A stretch of 64,000 nt of DNA from Ectopseudomonas mendocina (GTDB taxonomy: Bacteria > Pseudomonadota > Gammaproteobacteria > Pseudomonadales > Pseudomonadaceae). Positions within the stretch are counted from its first letter, which is position 1, and the number at the start of each line of letters is the position of its first letter. The notes below the pieces were generated by a model. That model did no database searches. It had not been told where the DNA came from and was given only the letters and a program-made list of their open reading frames with translations. Below, piece by piece: positions 55,741 through 64,000 of the stretch. Position numbers and translations under genes: made by a program. The DNA is taken from contig NZ_JADTQG010000010.1 of NCBI RefSeq assembly GCF_016008875.1, positions 157,249-221,248 on the forward strand. The letters run 5' to 3'.

Positions 55741-57603
55741 TTGACTGCCATCCTGCGCCTATTGATGCTTCTGCTGCTGCCAACCCTGACCTGGGCAGAC
55801 AGCCTGCCGCTGCCGAGCGGCCAGACGCAGACGCTGCCTGGCCCCTACATGTATTTCTGGCAAGACCCGAGCGGCCAGGCCGACATCACCAATGTCCGGG
55901 CCCTGCCCGACTCTGCCTGGCAACCCGTCGACCGGCGCGATGCCAGCTTCGGCTACGGCGGCAGCGCCTACTGGTTGCGTCTGGACGTGCACAATCCGCA
56001 CGATCGCTCGCTTGGCTGGGTATTGCTGATCGGCAATCCATTGCTGGATCACCTCGATGCCTACGGCCTGGACGGTGAACGAGTCTACCGCGCGGGCGAC
56101 CAGCGACCGTTCCACTGGCGCTGGGTCGAACACCGCCAGCTGGTACTTCCCCTGCACCTGGACGCTGGCGAGCAGCGACGTATCTGGCTGCGCATGCAGA
56201 CCGAGGGCTCGGCCAACCTCAGCGCCAGCCTGATGACCCATGAGGCTTTCGACCATCAGGAGCAGAGCAGCCTGTTATTGCAGGGCCTGTTCTTCGGCGC
56301 CCTGATCGCGATGCTGATCTACAACCTGAGCATCTTCTGCATCACGCGTGACCGCAATTACCTCTGGTACAGCCTGTTCGTCGCCAGCTTCAGTCTCTAT
56401 CAGTTCATCCAGCTTGGCTTCGCCCTGCAATGGTTGTGGCCCAACGCCCTGGCCTGGCACCAGCTCAGCTTTCCACTCAGTTCGGCCCTGGCGACCTTGT
56501 TCGGCATACAGTTCACCTACGGCGTGCTGGAGCTGGACAAGGCCGCGAAGCCCTACCGCTGGGTCGCCAACGCACTCAAGGCCTGCGCCTGGCTGGTACT
56601 GGGCATGGCGCTCCTCGGACCTTATGCACCCGCACTGATAGGCAGCTTCGTACTGGTGGTCGCCTGCGCCGTGGCCGCCTTCATCATCACTCTGCTGCGC
56701 TGGCGTGAAGGTTATGCGGCGGCACGCCTGTTCGCCCTGGGCTGGTTCGTGCTGATCACCGCCAGCCTGGCCAGCATCCTCACCGGCACCGGGCTGCTGC
56801 CCTACTCGCTGCTAACCCTTCACGCGCAACAGGTGGGCGGCCTGATCGAGATGACGGTTTTCTCCATCGCCCTTGCCGCACGCATCCGCCAGGTGCAACA
56901 CGCCGAACGCCTGGCACAGGCCAGACTGATCGAACAGGAGCGCCATCTGCGCAACGAGCAGGCCAAGCACCTGGAACTGCAGAGGCAGATCAGCGAGAGC
57001 CTGGAACAACGCGTGCAGGAGCGCACCGCGACCCTGCAGGACACCCTGCAGCAGCTGTCCAACGCCAACCTGCGCCTGGCGGAGCTGAATCGCCGTGATG
57101 GCCTCACCGGCCTGTTCAATCGTCAGACGCTCAGCGAGGAACTGGCGCGCGCTTGCGCCCGCGCCGAGCGCAGCCAGCAGTCGCTGGCGATCCTGATGAT
57201 GGACCTGGATCACTTCAAGCACGTCAATGACCACTATGGTCACCTGGCCGGCGATGCGTGCCTGCGCCATGCAGCCCAACGCATCCAGCAACGTCTGCGC
57301 AGCAGCGACCTGCTGGCCCGCTTCGGCGGCGAGGAGTTCGTCGCCCTGCTCGACGGTACCGACCTTACCGGCGCACTCGACCTCGCTGAACAGCTACGCG
57401 AAGACATCGCCCGAACACCCTGCAGCTACCAGCAGCAATCGATACCACTGAGCCTGAGCATCGGCCTGCACGCCGGGGTACCGAACGATCCCAACTGCGG
57501 CGAGCGCTGGCTGGAACTGGCGGATCGCGCCCTGTATCGCGCCAAGGCAGACGGCCGCAACCGCGTGGTCAGCTACGAAGCCGTGGCACTCAACGACGCC
57601 TGA
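55741..57603 (+). CDS. 7TMR-DISM diguanylate cyclase
   Basis: A 620-residue membrane protein. It starts with TTG 55741, the only start that gives a signal peptide (LRLLMLLLLPTLTWADS). The extracellular 7TMR-DISM region 2 domain (about 30-170) is followed by seven transmembrane helices (about 180-380), a coiled coil (QRQISESLEQRVQERTATLQ) and a GGDEF domain with an intact GGEEF active site (RFGGEEFVALL). It probably makes c-di-GMP in response to an extracytoplasmic ligand. Confidence 0.92.
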   Translation: MTAILRLLMLLLLPTLTWADSLPLPSGQTQTLPGPYMYFWQDPSGQADITNVRALPDSAWQPVDRRDASFGYGGSAYWLRLDVHNPHDRSLGWVLLIGNPLLDHLDAYGLDGERVYRAGDQRPFHWRWVEHRQLVLPLHLDAGEQRRIWLRMQTEGSANLSASLMTHEAFDHQEQSSLLLQGLFFGALIAMLIYNLSIFCITRDRNYLWYSLFVASFSLYQFIQLGFALQWLWPNALAWHQLSFPLSSALATLFGIQFTYGVLELDKAAKPYRWVANALKACAWLVLGMALLGPYAPALIGSFVLVVACAVAAFIITLLRWREGYAAARLFALGWFVLITASLASILTGTGLLPYSLLTLHAQQVGGLIEMTVFSIALAARIRQVQHAERLAQARLIEQERHLRNEQAKHLELQRQISESLEQRVQERTATLQDTLQQLSNANLRLAELNRRDGLTGLFNRQTLSEELARACARAERSQQSLAILMMDLDHFKHVNDHYGHLAGDACLRHAAQRIQQRLRSSDLLARFGGEEFVALLDGTDLTGALDLAEQLREDIARTPCSYQQQSIPLSLSIGLHAGVPNDPNCGERWLELADRALYRAKADGRNRVVSYEAVALNDA

Positions 57604-57654
57604 GAAGCAGCGTCAGGGCTCCGGCAGCGATCACTGTGCTCCAAGGGCAAGCGA

Positions 57655-57690
57655 AAACAAAAAGGGGCCACCTCCGAAGAGGCAGCCCCT
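57655..57690 (-). terminator. Terminator of the tRNA Ala-Glu cluster
   Basis: On the minus strand AGGGGC..CCTC-TTCG-GAGG..GCCCCT is followed by a T-rich run (57662-57655). The UUCG loop and position 27 nt after the last tRNA mark it as the cluster's terminator. Confidence 0.85.
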
Positions 57691-57716
57691 GGGTTCCGCA
57701 AATGCGGCAAGAAAAA

Positions 57717-57791
57717 TGGCGTCCCCAGGGGACTCGAACCCCTGTTACCGCCGTGAAAGGGCGGTGTCCTAGGCCACTAGACGAAGGGGAC
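57717..57791 (-). tRNA. tRNA-Glu(UUC), distal copy with a 1-nt deletion
   Basis: Same sequence as the other two tRNA-Glu copies except that one base is missing at the junction of T stem and acceptor stem (57726-57727, minus-strand A66 position). It is 75 nt instead of 76 including CCA. The anticodon UUC and CCA are intact. The missing base would leave the acceptor stem with six pairs, so this copy may be poorly functional, or the base may be a sequencing error. Confidence 0.85.
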
Positions 57792-57837
57792 GAAACCTTC
57801 GAACGACAAGGCCAGCGCTAGGCTGGCCTTGTGTGAT

Positions 57838-57913
<76 letters not shown>

Positions 57914-57960
57914 GAAACCTTGCGGTCGGCTCGCAGCGCTTGCGCGTTGCGACTGGAAAA

Positions 57961-58036
57961 TGGCGTCCCCTAGGGGACTCGAACCCCTGTTACCGCCGTG
58001 AAAGGGCGGTGTCCTAGGCCACTAGACGAAGGGGAC
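57961..58036 (-). tRNA. tRNA-Glu(UUC), middle copy
   Basis: 76 nt including CCA. The acceptor GTCCCCT pairs with AGGGGAC, with CCCTTTCACGG in the anticodon arm. Confidence 0.96.
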
Positions 58037-58084
58037 AAAACCTTCGAAGAACAAGGCCAGCGCTAAGCTGGCCTTGTCAGTGTT

Positions 58085-58160
<76 letters not shown>

Positions 58161-58209
58161 GAAACCTTTCGGTCTGGCTGCAGCGCCTGAGCGCTGCGGC
58201 TGGAATAAG

Positions 58210-58285
58210 TGGCGTCCCCTAGGGGACTCGAACCCCTGTTACCGCCGTGAAAGGGCGGTGTCCTAGGCCACTAGACGAAGGGGAC
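58210..58285 (-). tRNA. tRNA-Glu(UUC), proximal copy
   Basis: 76 nt including CCA, same sequence as the middle copy. It lies nearest gltX among the Glu genes. Confidence 0.96.
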
Positions 58286-58345
58286 GCAAAACCCCTGATC
58301 GCGAATCGGTCAGACCGATTCTGGCACTCCCGAGGGAGTCGAGAT

Positions 58346-58421
<76 letters not shown>

Positions 58422-58439
58422 ATCTCGAGGACGGGGCGC

Positions 58440-58468
58440 ATGTTAAGAGCGCCCCGATTGGCTGTCAA
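58440..58468 (-). promoter_or_regulatory. Strong sigma-70 promoter of the tRNA cluster
   Basis: On the minus strand TTGACA (58468-58463), exactly 17 nt, then TAACAT (58445-58440), followed by a GC-rich discriminator (GCGCCCCG). The discriminator is typical of stable-RNA promoters under stringent control. It serves all six tRNAs. Confidence 0.85.
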
Positions 58469-58549
58469 CAACATTTTTGCTGTTAGCCAAAAGTTTTTGC
58501 CACTAGAACAATTACTTAGGCCTCTCCTCGTGGAGAGCGAGCCGTAACC

Positions 58550-58606
58550 GTGGGAGGCGCTTCAGCGGCGACAAAATCAAATCATCGCGGCTAAAGCCCC
58601 TCCCAC
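58550..58606. repeat. Degenerate inverted repeat (GTGGGAGGGGC family)
   Basis: GTGGGAGGCGCTTCAGC pairs imperfectly with GCTAAAGCCCCTCCCAC. It is a worn relative of the perfect hairpin at 17158-17211, located between gltX and the tRNA promoter. Confidence 0.8.
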
Positions 58607-58622
58607 GGCTGCCCGCCTCAAC

Positions 58623-60104
58623 TTAGCCGATGGCCGCCAGCAGCTTCTCCCACTCCTTGGCTTCCTTCTTCGAGGTGCCACCGAGCAGCTCCAGCGCCTG
58701 GCGCAGGCGGAAACGGGTCAGGTCCGGGCCGAGGATTTCCATGGCATCGAGCACGGAAACCGAGCTGGCCTGCCCGGTGATGGCAGCGAACATCAGCGGC
58801 ATGGCGTCACGCAGCTTAAGTTCCAGATGCTCGACCACGGCCTGGATGCAGCCGGTGATGCGCTCTTTTTCCCACTGGCGCAGCGACTCGAGCTTCCACA
58901 GGATCAGTTGCATCAGCTGGCGCACCTGATCCGCCGAGAGTTTCTTGTGCTCGAACAGCTTGGCATCCAGATTCAGCGCGCCGGAGAAGAAAAAGCCGGC
59001 CAGCGGTGCGATCTGACTGAAGGTTTCCACCCTGCCCTGCACGTGCGGCGCGATCTTCATCAGGTACTCGGGGTTGAGCGCCCACTTCTGCACTTCGGCG
59101 GCAAAGGTTTCCACCGGCAGCTCGCGCAGCCACTGGCCATTGAGCCAGGAGAGTTTCTCCAGGTCGAAGATCGGCCCGCCCAGAGATACGCGGTTGATAT
59201 CGAAGTGTTCGATCATCTCGGCCAGCGAGAACTTCTCGCGCTCGTCCGGCATCGACCAGCCCATGCGCCCCAGATAGTTGAGCATGGCCTGCGGCAGGTA
59301 GCCCATGCGCTCGTAGAAGGTGATGCTGGTAGGATTCTTGCGCTTGGACAGCTTGCTCTTGTCCGGATTGCGCAGCAGCGGCATGTAGCACAGCGCCGGC
59401 TGCTCCCAGCCGAAGTACTCGTAGAGCTTGATCAGCTTGGGCGCCGACGGCAGCCACTCTTCGCCACGCAGCACATGGGTAATGCCCATCAGGTGGTCAT
59501 CGACCACGTTGGCCAGGAAGTAGGTGGGCAGGCCATCGGCCTTCATCAACACCTGCATGTCCATGCGATCCCAGGGGATCTCGACATCGCCACGGAGCAT
59601 GTCCGGCACCACGCAGACGCCTTCGCTCGGCACCTTCATGCGCACCACGTGCGACTCGCCTGCAGCGATGCGACGCTGCGCCTCGGCTGGATCGAGGTGC
59701 ATGCAATGGCCGTCGTAACGCGGGGTTTCCTTGTTGGCCATCTGCAGCGCGCGCACTTCATCGAGGCGCTCGGCGGAGCAGAAGCACGGGAAGGCGTGGC
59801 CCTTGGCGACCAGCTCGTCCGAATACTTCTTGTAGATCTCGCCACGCTCGCTCTGCCGGTACGGGCCATGCGGGCCGCCGACATCCGGGCCTTCGTGCCA
59901 TTCGATACCCAGCCAGCGCAGGGCGTCGAAGATCTGCTGCTCGGACTCGCGGGTCGAACGCAGCTGATCGGTGTCTTCGATGCGCAGGATGAACTGGCCA
60001 CCGTGCTGGCGAGCGAAGCACAGGTTGAACAGTGCGATATAGGCGGTGCCGACATGGGGATCGCCGGTCGGCGATGGCGCGATACGGGTACGGACGGTGG
60101 TCAT
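58623..60104 (-). CDS. gltX: Glutamyl-tRNA synthetase
   Basis: A 493-residue class I synthetase. The HIGH-type motif is [14 protein letters not shown] and the KMSKS-type motif is SKLSKRK. It charges tRNA-Glu, and three tRNA-Glu genes lie directly downstream on the same strand. Its end is 155 nt from the tRNA promoter. The Glu-specific catalytic and anticodon-binding parts are complete, with usual length. Confidence 0.97.
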   Translation of the reverse strand: MTTVRTRIAPSPTGDPHVGTAYIALFNLCFARQHGGQFILRIEDTDQLRSTRESEQQIFDALRWLGIEWHEGPDVGGPHGPYRQSERGEIYKKYSDELVAKGHAFPCFCSAERLDEVRALQMANKETPRYDGHCMHLDPAEAQRRIAAGESHVVRMKVPSEGVCVVPDMLRGDVEIPWDRMDMQVLMKADGLPTYFLANVVDDHLMGITHVLRGEEWLPSAPKLIKLYEYFGWEQPALCYMPLLRNPDKSKLSKRKNPTSITFYERMGYLPQAMLNYLGRMGWSMPDEREKFSLAEMIEHFDINRVSLGGPIFDLEKLSWLNGQWLRELPVETFAAEVQKWALNPEYLMKIAPHVQGRVETFSQIAPLAGFFFSGALNLDAKLFEHKKLSADQVRQLMQLILWKLESLRQWEKERITGCIQAVVEHLELKLRDAMPLMFAAITGQASSVSVLDAMEILGPDLTRFRLRQALELLGGTSKKEAKEWEKLLAAIG

Positions 60105-60138
60105 GAATGCTCTCGGAAGGAAGACACGAGGTTTTGAA

Positions 60139-61059
60139 TCAAGCGGGCGATGTTAGCAGGCCGACGGCCCCAGGCTCCAGCAACCCGCCACGGGTGATCG
60201 GCAAGCTGGCGATGAGAAAGTCGAGGAAGGTCTTGACCTTCATCGCCTGGAAACGCCGCGACGGATAGATGGCGTACACCTCGCCCACCGGCAGACGCGC
60301 CTCGGGCAACAGCTCGATCAAGCGTCCGCTACGCACCGCCTCTTCGCTGATCATCACCGGCAGCCCGGAAATCCCGGCGCCCGCCAGGGTCGCCTCACGG
60401 GCGAAGGTGATGTTGTTGCAGGTCATCACCCGCTGACACGGCAGGTTTTCACCCAGCAGTGGCCAATAGCGTGGCGCATCGTGCTGCAACAGAATTGCCC
60501 GGTGCCCTTCCAGCTCGGCGACGCCACGCGGCGTGCCATGCGCGGCCAGGTAGGCCGGGCTCGCGCACAGGCGCCGGCCGCTTTCGAACAGCTTGCGCGC
60601 GATGAGGGTGGAATCCTGCGGCTGACCGACCTGGATGGCGATGTCCACGCCCTCCTCCAATGGGTCCACCGAGCGTGAGGTCAGCTCCACCTCGGCGTCG
60701 ATCTGTGGGTACTGGCGCATGAACTCGCCCAGCACTCGCCCGAGAAAAAGCTGGCCGAACTCGATGGGTGAGGTGATGCGCAGCAACCCCGACGGCTCGC
60801 GCTGCAGCTGCATCACCGCCTGCTCGGCCTCGGCGAAGTCGAGCATGATCTGCCGGCAACGCTCGTAATAGGCCTGCCCCACCTCGGTCAGACGCAACTT
60901 GCGCGTGGTGCGATTGAGCAGACGCACGCCGAGACGCTCCTCGAGCAAGGCGATGCGCCGACTCACCGTCGACTTCTGCATGCCCAGACTGGTCGCAGCC
61001 TGGGTGAAGCTGTGGCATTCCACCACTCGGGTAAATATCAGTGCGTCATCCAGCCCCAT
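60139..61059 (-). CDS. LysR-family regulator divergent from the EmrAB pair
   Basis: A 306-residue LysR protein, start ATG 61059 ([20 protein letters not shown]). [23 protein letters not shown]. The effector domain begins [19 protein letters not shown], the type found in the PA3135-like subgroup. It diverges from the efflux genes across 107 nt, so local regulation of them is likely. Confidence 0.88.
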   Translation of the reverse strand: MGLDDALIFTRVVECHSFTQAATSLGMQKSTVSRRIALLEERLGVRLLNRTTRKLRLTEVGQAYYERCRQIMLDFAEAEQAVMQLQREPSGLLRITSPIEFGQLFLGRVLGEFMRQYPQIDAEVELTSRSVDPLEEGVDIAIQVGQPQDSTLIARKLFESGRRLCASPAYLAAHGTPRGVAELEGHRAILLQHDAPRYWPLLGENLPCQRVMTCNNITFAREATLAGAGISGLPVMISEEAVRSGRLIELLPEARLPVGEVYAIYPSRRFQAMKVKTFLDFLIASLPITRGGLLEPGAVGLLTSPA

Positions 61060-61166
61060 GATTGTTCCTCTTACGCAACAAAGCATGCCAAGCCTGGAGT
61101 CTACTAGCACAAAGGGAACACTGTTAAATTTACTTACATTTCTTTGTCGCATCCCGAGCCTCAAGC

Positions 61167-62216
61167 ATGCCCGCAAAACTGCAACGTCGCCTTCTCGTTT
61201 TCGCAATCCTTCTCGCCCTCATCGTCGGCGCCCTGCTCGCTCAATGGCTGCTGGTCGGCCGCTATCACGAGGGCACTGACAACGCCTACGTACAGGGCGA
61301 GATAACCCGTGTCTCCAGCCAGTTGAATGCACGCATCGAAAAGGTGCTGGTGCGCGACAACCAGCACGTGGAAGCCGGTGAGGTGCTGGCCGTGCTGGAA
61401 GACGCCGATTTCCGCCTGGCTCGCCAGCGCGCCCTCGCCGCTCTGGAAACCCATAAGGCCGAGCGCGCCCAGGCGCAGAGCAGGCTCGATCAACAGGCCA
61501 GCCTGATTGCCGCCAGCCAGGCCGATGTCGCCGCCAGCCAAGCCACCCTAGATCGCTCCAAGCTCGATCTCGGCCGCGCCCAGACCCTGCGCAAGCCGGG
61601 TTATGTCTCCGAAGAACGCGTCACCACCCTGGCCGCCGACAACCATGTGGCCCGCTCGCAAGTGGCCAAGGCTCAGGCCGATCTGCAAGCGCAGCGCCAG
61701 CAGGTGGCGAGCCTGGAAGCCGAACTCAAGCGTCTGGACGCGCTGATTCTTGCCGCCCAGGCCGATCTGGAGCAGGCCGACCTCAACCTCTCGCGCACAC
61801 AGATCCACGCACCGATCAGCGGCATGGTCGGGCAACGCTCGGCCCGTGAAGGCCAGGTAGTGCAGAGTGGCGCCTACCTGCTGTCGCTGGTGCCGGACCA
61901 GGACATCTGGATCCAGGCCAACTTCAAGGAGACCCAGATCGGCCGCATGCGCCCTGGGCAGACAGCCGAACTGCTGTTCGACACTTATCCCGACACGCCC
62001 ATCGAGGGCCGCATCGATAGCCTGTTCGCCGCCTCCGGCGCTCAGTTCAGCCTGCTGCCGCCGGACAACGCCACCGGCAACTTCACCAAGGTGGTGCAGC
62101 GCATTCCGGTCAAGCTGACCTTCGCCGCCGACAACCCGCTGCGCGGACTGATCCGCCCCGGCATGTCGGTGGAGGTCACCGTGGATCTGCGCAGCGACGA
62201 ACACCATGGCGGGTGA
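61167..62216 (+). CDS. EmrA-type membrane fusion protein
   Basis: A 349-residue HlyD/EmrA protein with one N-terminal transmembrane helix (LVFAILLALIVGALLAQWLL) and a lipoyl-like motif (EGTDNAYVQGEITRVSSQLN). A long Ala/Gln-rich coiled coil spans about residues 95-205, and a beta-barrel segment contains VQSGAYLLSLVPDQDIWIQA. It bridges the inner-membrane pump to an outer-membrane channel. The end overlaps the emrB-like gene by 11 nt. No outer-membrane partner is in the window. Confidence 0.92.
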   Translation: MPAKLQRRLLVFAILLALIVGALLAQWLLVGRYHEGTDNAYVQGEITRVSSQLNARIEKVLVRDNQHVEAGEVLAVLEDADFRLARQRALAALETHKAERAQAQSRLDQQASLIAASQADVAASQATLDRSKLDLGRAQTLRKPGYVSEERVTTLAADNHVARSQVAKAQADLQAQRQQVASLEAELKRLDALILAAQADLEQADLNLSRTQIHAPISGMVGQRSAREGQVVQSGAYLLSLVPDQDIWIQANFKETQIGRMRPGQTAELLFDTYPDTPIEGRIDSLFAASGAQFSLLPPDNATGNFTKVVQRIPVKLTFAADNPLRGLIRPGMSVEVTVDLRSDEHHGG

Positions 62217-63759
62217 TGCGCTGATCCGCGCGACGGCGGAGCCCAGTCGTCGCGACTGGATCGCCGTGATGAGCACCATGCTCGGCGCCTTCATGGCGGT
62301 ACTGGACATCCAGATCACCAACTCCTCGCTCAAGGACATCCAGGGCGCACTGTCCGCCACGCTTGAGGAAGGTTCGTGGATCTCCACCTCCTACCTGGTG
62401 GCCGAGATCATCATGATCCCGTTGACCGCCTGGCTGGTGCAGTTGCTCTCGGCGCGACGCCTGGCGGTGTGGGTGTCGGTAGGCTTTCTGATTGCCTCGC
62501 TGCTGTGCTCCATGGCCTGGAGCCTGGAGAGCATGATCGTGTTCCGCGCCCTGCAGGGTTTTACCGGCGGCGCGCTGATCCCGCTGGCGTTCACCATGAC
62601 GCTGATCAAGCTGCCCGAGCATCACCGCGCCAAGGGCATGGCCCTGTTCGCCATCACCGCCACCTTCGCGCCCTCCATCGGCCCGACGCTGGGCGGCTGG
62701 CTGACCGAGAACTGGGGCTGGGAATACATCTTCTACATCAATGTGCCGCCGGGCCTGATCATGATCGCCGGCCTGCTCTACGGCCTGGAGAAGAAGGCGC
62801 CGCACTGGGAGCTGCTGAAGACCACCGACTACGCCGGCATCGTCACCCTCGGCCTGGGCCTGGGCTGCCTGCAGGTGTTTCTCGAGGAAGGCCACCGCAA
62901 GGATTGGCTGGAGTCGCAGCTGATCGTCGGCCTCGGCAGCGTGGCGCTGGTCAGCCTGATCCTGTTTGTCATCCTACAGATATCCCGCCCCAATCCATTG
63001 ATCAACCTGGGCGTGCTGCGCGAACGCAACTTCGGCCTGGCCAGCATTTCCAGTCTGGGGCTCGGCGTCGGACTATACGGTTCGATCTATGTGCTGCCGC
63101 TGTATCTCGCGCAGATCCAGGGCTACAACGCCATGCAGATCGGCGAAGTGATCATGTGGATGGGCGTGCCGCAGCTGTTCCTGATCCCGCTGGTGCCCAA
63201 GCTGATGAAGGTCATCTCGCCGAAGTGGCTGTGCGCCCTGGGCTTCGCTCTGTTCGGTGCGGCGAGCTTCTACTCCGGCGTGCTCAATCCGGACTTCGCC
63301 GGCGAGCAGTTTCATCACATCCAGATCATCCGCGCGCTTGGCCAACCGCTGGTGATGGTCACCATCTCGCTGATCGCCACGGCCTACATCCTGCCGCAGG
63401 ATGCCGGCTCGGCCTCCAGCCTGTTCAATATCCTGCGCAACCTCGGCGGCGCCATCGGCATCGCCCTGCTCGCCACCCTGCTCGATGCCCGCGCCAAGAT
63501 CTACTTCGACTACCTGCGCGAATCCATCGTGCCGACCAATCCACAGGTGGCGGAGCGCCTGCACCTGCTGACGCAAACCCTGGGCAGCGAACAGGCGGCC
63601 TTGGCCAAGCTCAGCCAGATCGTCCACGAGCAAGCGATCATCATGGCCTACAACGATGCGTTCCATTTCATCGGCATCGCCCTGGGCGTAAGCATGCTGG
63701 CGATCCTGCTGACACGAAAGCTGCCTCAGAACATGGCGGGTGGCGGCGCGGCGCATTGA
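62206..63759 (+). CDS. EmrB-type MFS multidrug transporter (DHA2, 14 TM)
   Basis: A 517-residue protein. Motifs of the DHA2 group are LDIQITNSSLKDIQG near the start, and FTGGALIPLAFTMTL and FAPSIGPTLGGWLTENWGW in the helix 5 region. About 14 hydrophobic segments are present. It exports hydrophobic compounds with the fusion protein upstream, and overlaps it. Specificity cannot be told from sequence. Confidence 0.92.
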   Translation: MAGDALIRATAEPSRRDWIAVMSTMLGAFMAVLDIQITNSSLKDIQGALSATLEEGSWISTSYLVAEIIMIPLTAWLVQLLSARRLAVWVSVGFLIASLLCSMAWSLESMIVFRALQGFTGGALIPLAFTMTLIKLPEHHRAKGMALFAITATFAPSIGPTLGGWLTENWGWEYIFYINVPPGLIMIAGLLYGLEKKAPHWELLKTTDYAGIVTLGLGLGCLQVFLEEGHRKDWLESQLIVGLGSVALVSLILFVILQISRPNPLINLGVLRERNFGLASISSLGLGVGLYGSIYVLPLYLAQIQGYNAMQIGEVIMWMGVPQLFLIPLVPKLMKVISPKWLCALGFALFGAASFYSGVLNPDFAGEQFHHIQIIRALGQPLVMVTISLIATAYILPQDAGSASSLFNILRNLGGAIGIALLATLLDARAKIYFDYLRESIVPTNPQVAERLHLLTQTLGSEQAALAKLSQIVHEQAIIMAYNDAFHFIGIALGVSMLAILLTRKLPQNMAGGGAAH

Positions 63760-64000
63760 GGCACGACCCGATCAATCGAACCCGAATGCACTCTTCGGCT
63801 GCGGCCCCTGTCTCCGTGGGAGCGGACTTGTCCACGAATAGGTCCGGGAAAAGCTTCGCGGACAAGTCCGCTCCCACAAATTAGCAACAACGCCGACCGC
63901 CATTCGCAGGAGCGAGCTCTGCTCGCGAGTCCGGCTCCCCGCACAGCGAACGCACCCATCGGCGGCCGCACCTGCCCACTGTGGGAGCGGACTTGTCCGC
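63760..64000. repeat. Intergenic REP cluster at the window end
   Basis: No gene is visible here. A REP hairpin starts GTGGGAGCGGACTTGTCC at 63816 and closes at 63877. Another unit begins at 63981 with GTGGGAGCGGACTTGTCCGC and runs off the end. It is the same family as 30501-30560. Confidence 0.8.

Overview
The window looks like Pseudomonas, most likely a relative of the P. mendocina/oleovorans group. The DNA is GC-rich. The block from the SDR/metZ genes through purF, cvpA, a SPOR protein, folC, accD, trpF, truA, fimV, a USG-1 homologue, asd, leuB, leuD and leuC keeps an order I know from P. aeruginosa. GltX next to tRNA genes and an EmrAB-like pair fits the same chromosome neighbourhood. Species assignment is inference.

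Bases 1-15,030 are accessory DNA. First comes the right half of a Tn4371-like conjugative element: the end of traG, a CopG-type regulator, then trbB-C-D-E-J-(K-like)-L-F-G-I and a DUF2274 gene, all on the plus strand and mostly overlapping by 4 nt. An octamer matching the attachment site recalled for the Tn4371 family lies 16 nt after the last gene. Beyond it are two matching 22-bp palindromes, a complete IS3-family insertion sequence with a 3-bp target duplication, a HipBA-type toxin-antitoxin pair, a PrtN-like regulator and a tyrosine integrase. The integrase abuts a 5' fragment of dusA, so a second, dusA-targeting island probably hosts the conjugative element. The dusA body is not here.

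Bases 15,160-30,440 hold metabolism and envelope genes: an atuF-atuG-like pair (acyclic terpene or branched acyl-CoA catabolism), a VWA-lipoprotein/ECF sigma/anti-sigma operon, a MocR regulator, a substrate-binding/DUF4398/OmpA envelope operon, an alpha/beta hydrolase, and etfBA divergent from etf-QO with a PsrA-like operator between them.

Bases 30,800-48,200 are the conserved minus-strand block for methionine, purine, folate, fatty acid, tryptophan, tRNA modification, polar pilus assembly (FimV), diaminopimelate/threonine and leucine synthesis. A LysR regulator diverges from leuC.

Bases 48,400-64,000 carry a four-PAS GGDEF-EAL protein, a small heat-shock protein with a sigma-32 promoter and a ROSE-like RNA thermometer, dusC, a thioesterase, a membrane diguanylate cyclase, three tandem tRNA-Ala/tRNA-Glu pairs behind one strong promoter, gltX, a LysR regulator and an EmrAB-type efflux pair. 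Several families of short palindromic repeats fill the gaps. Two copies of a 178-188 bp MITE-like element each sit inside the hairpin of a Rho-independent terminator with an 11-bp target duplication.
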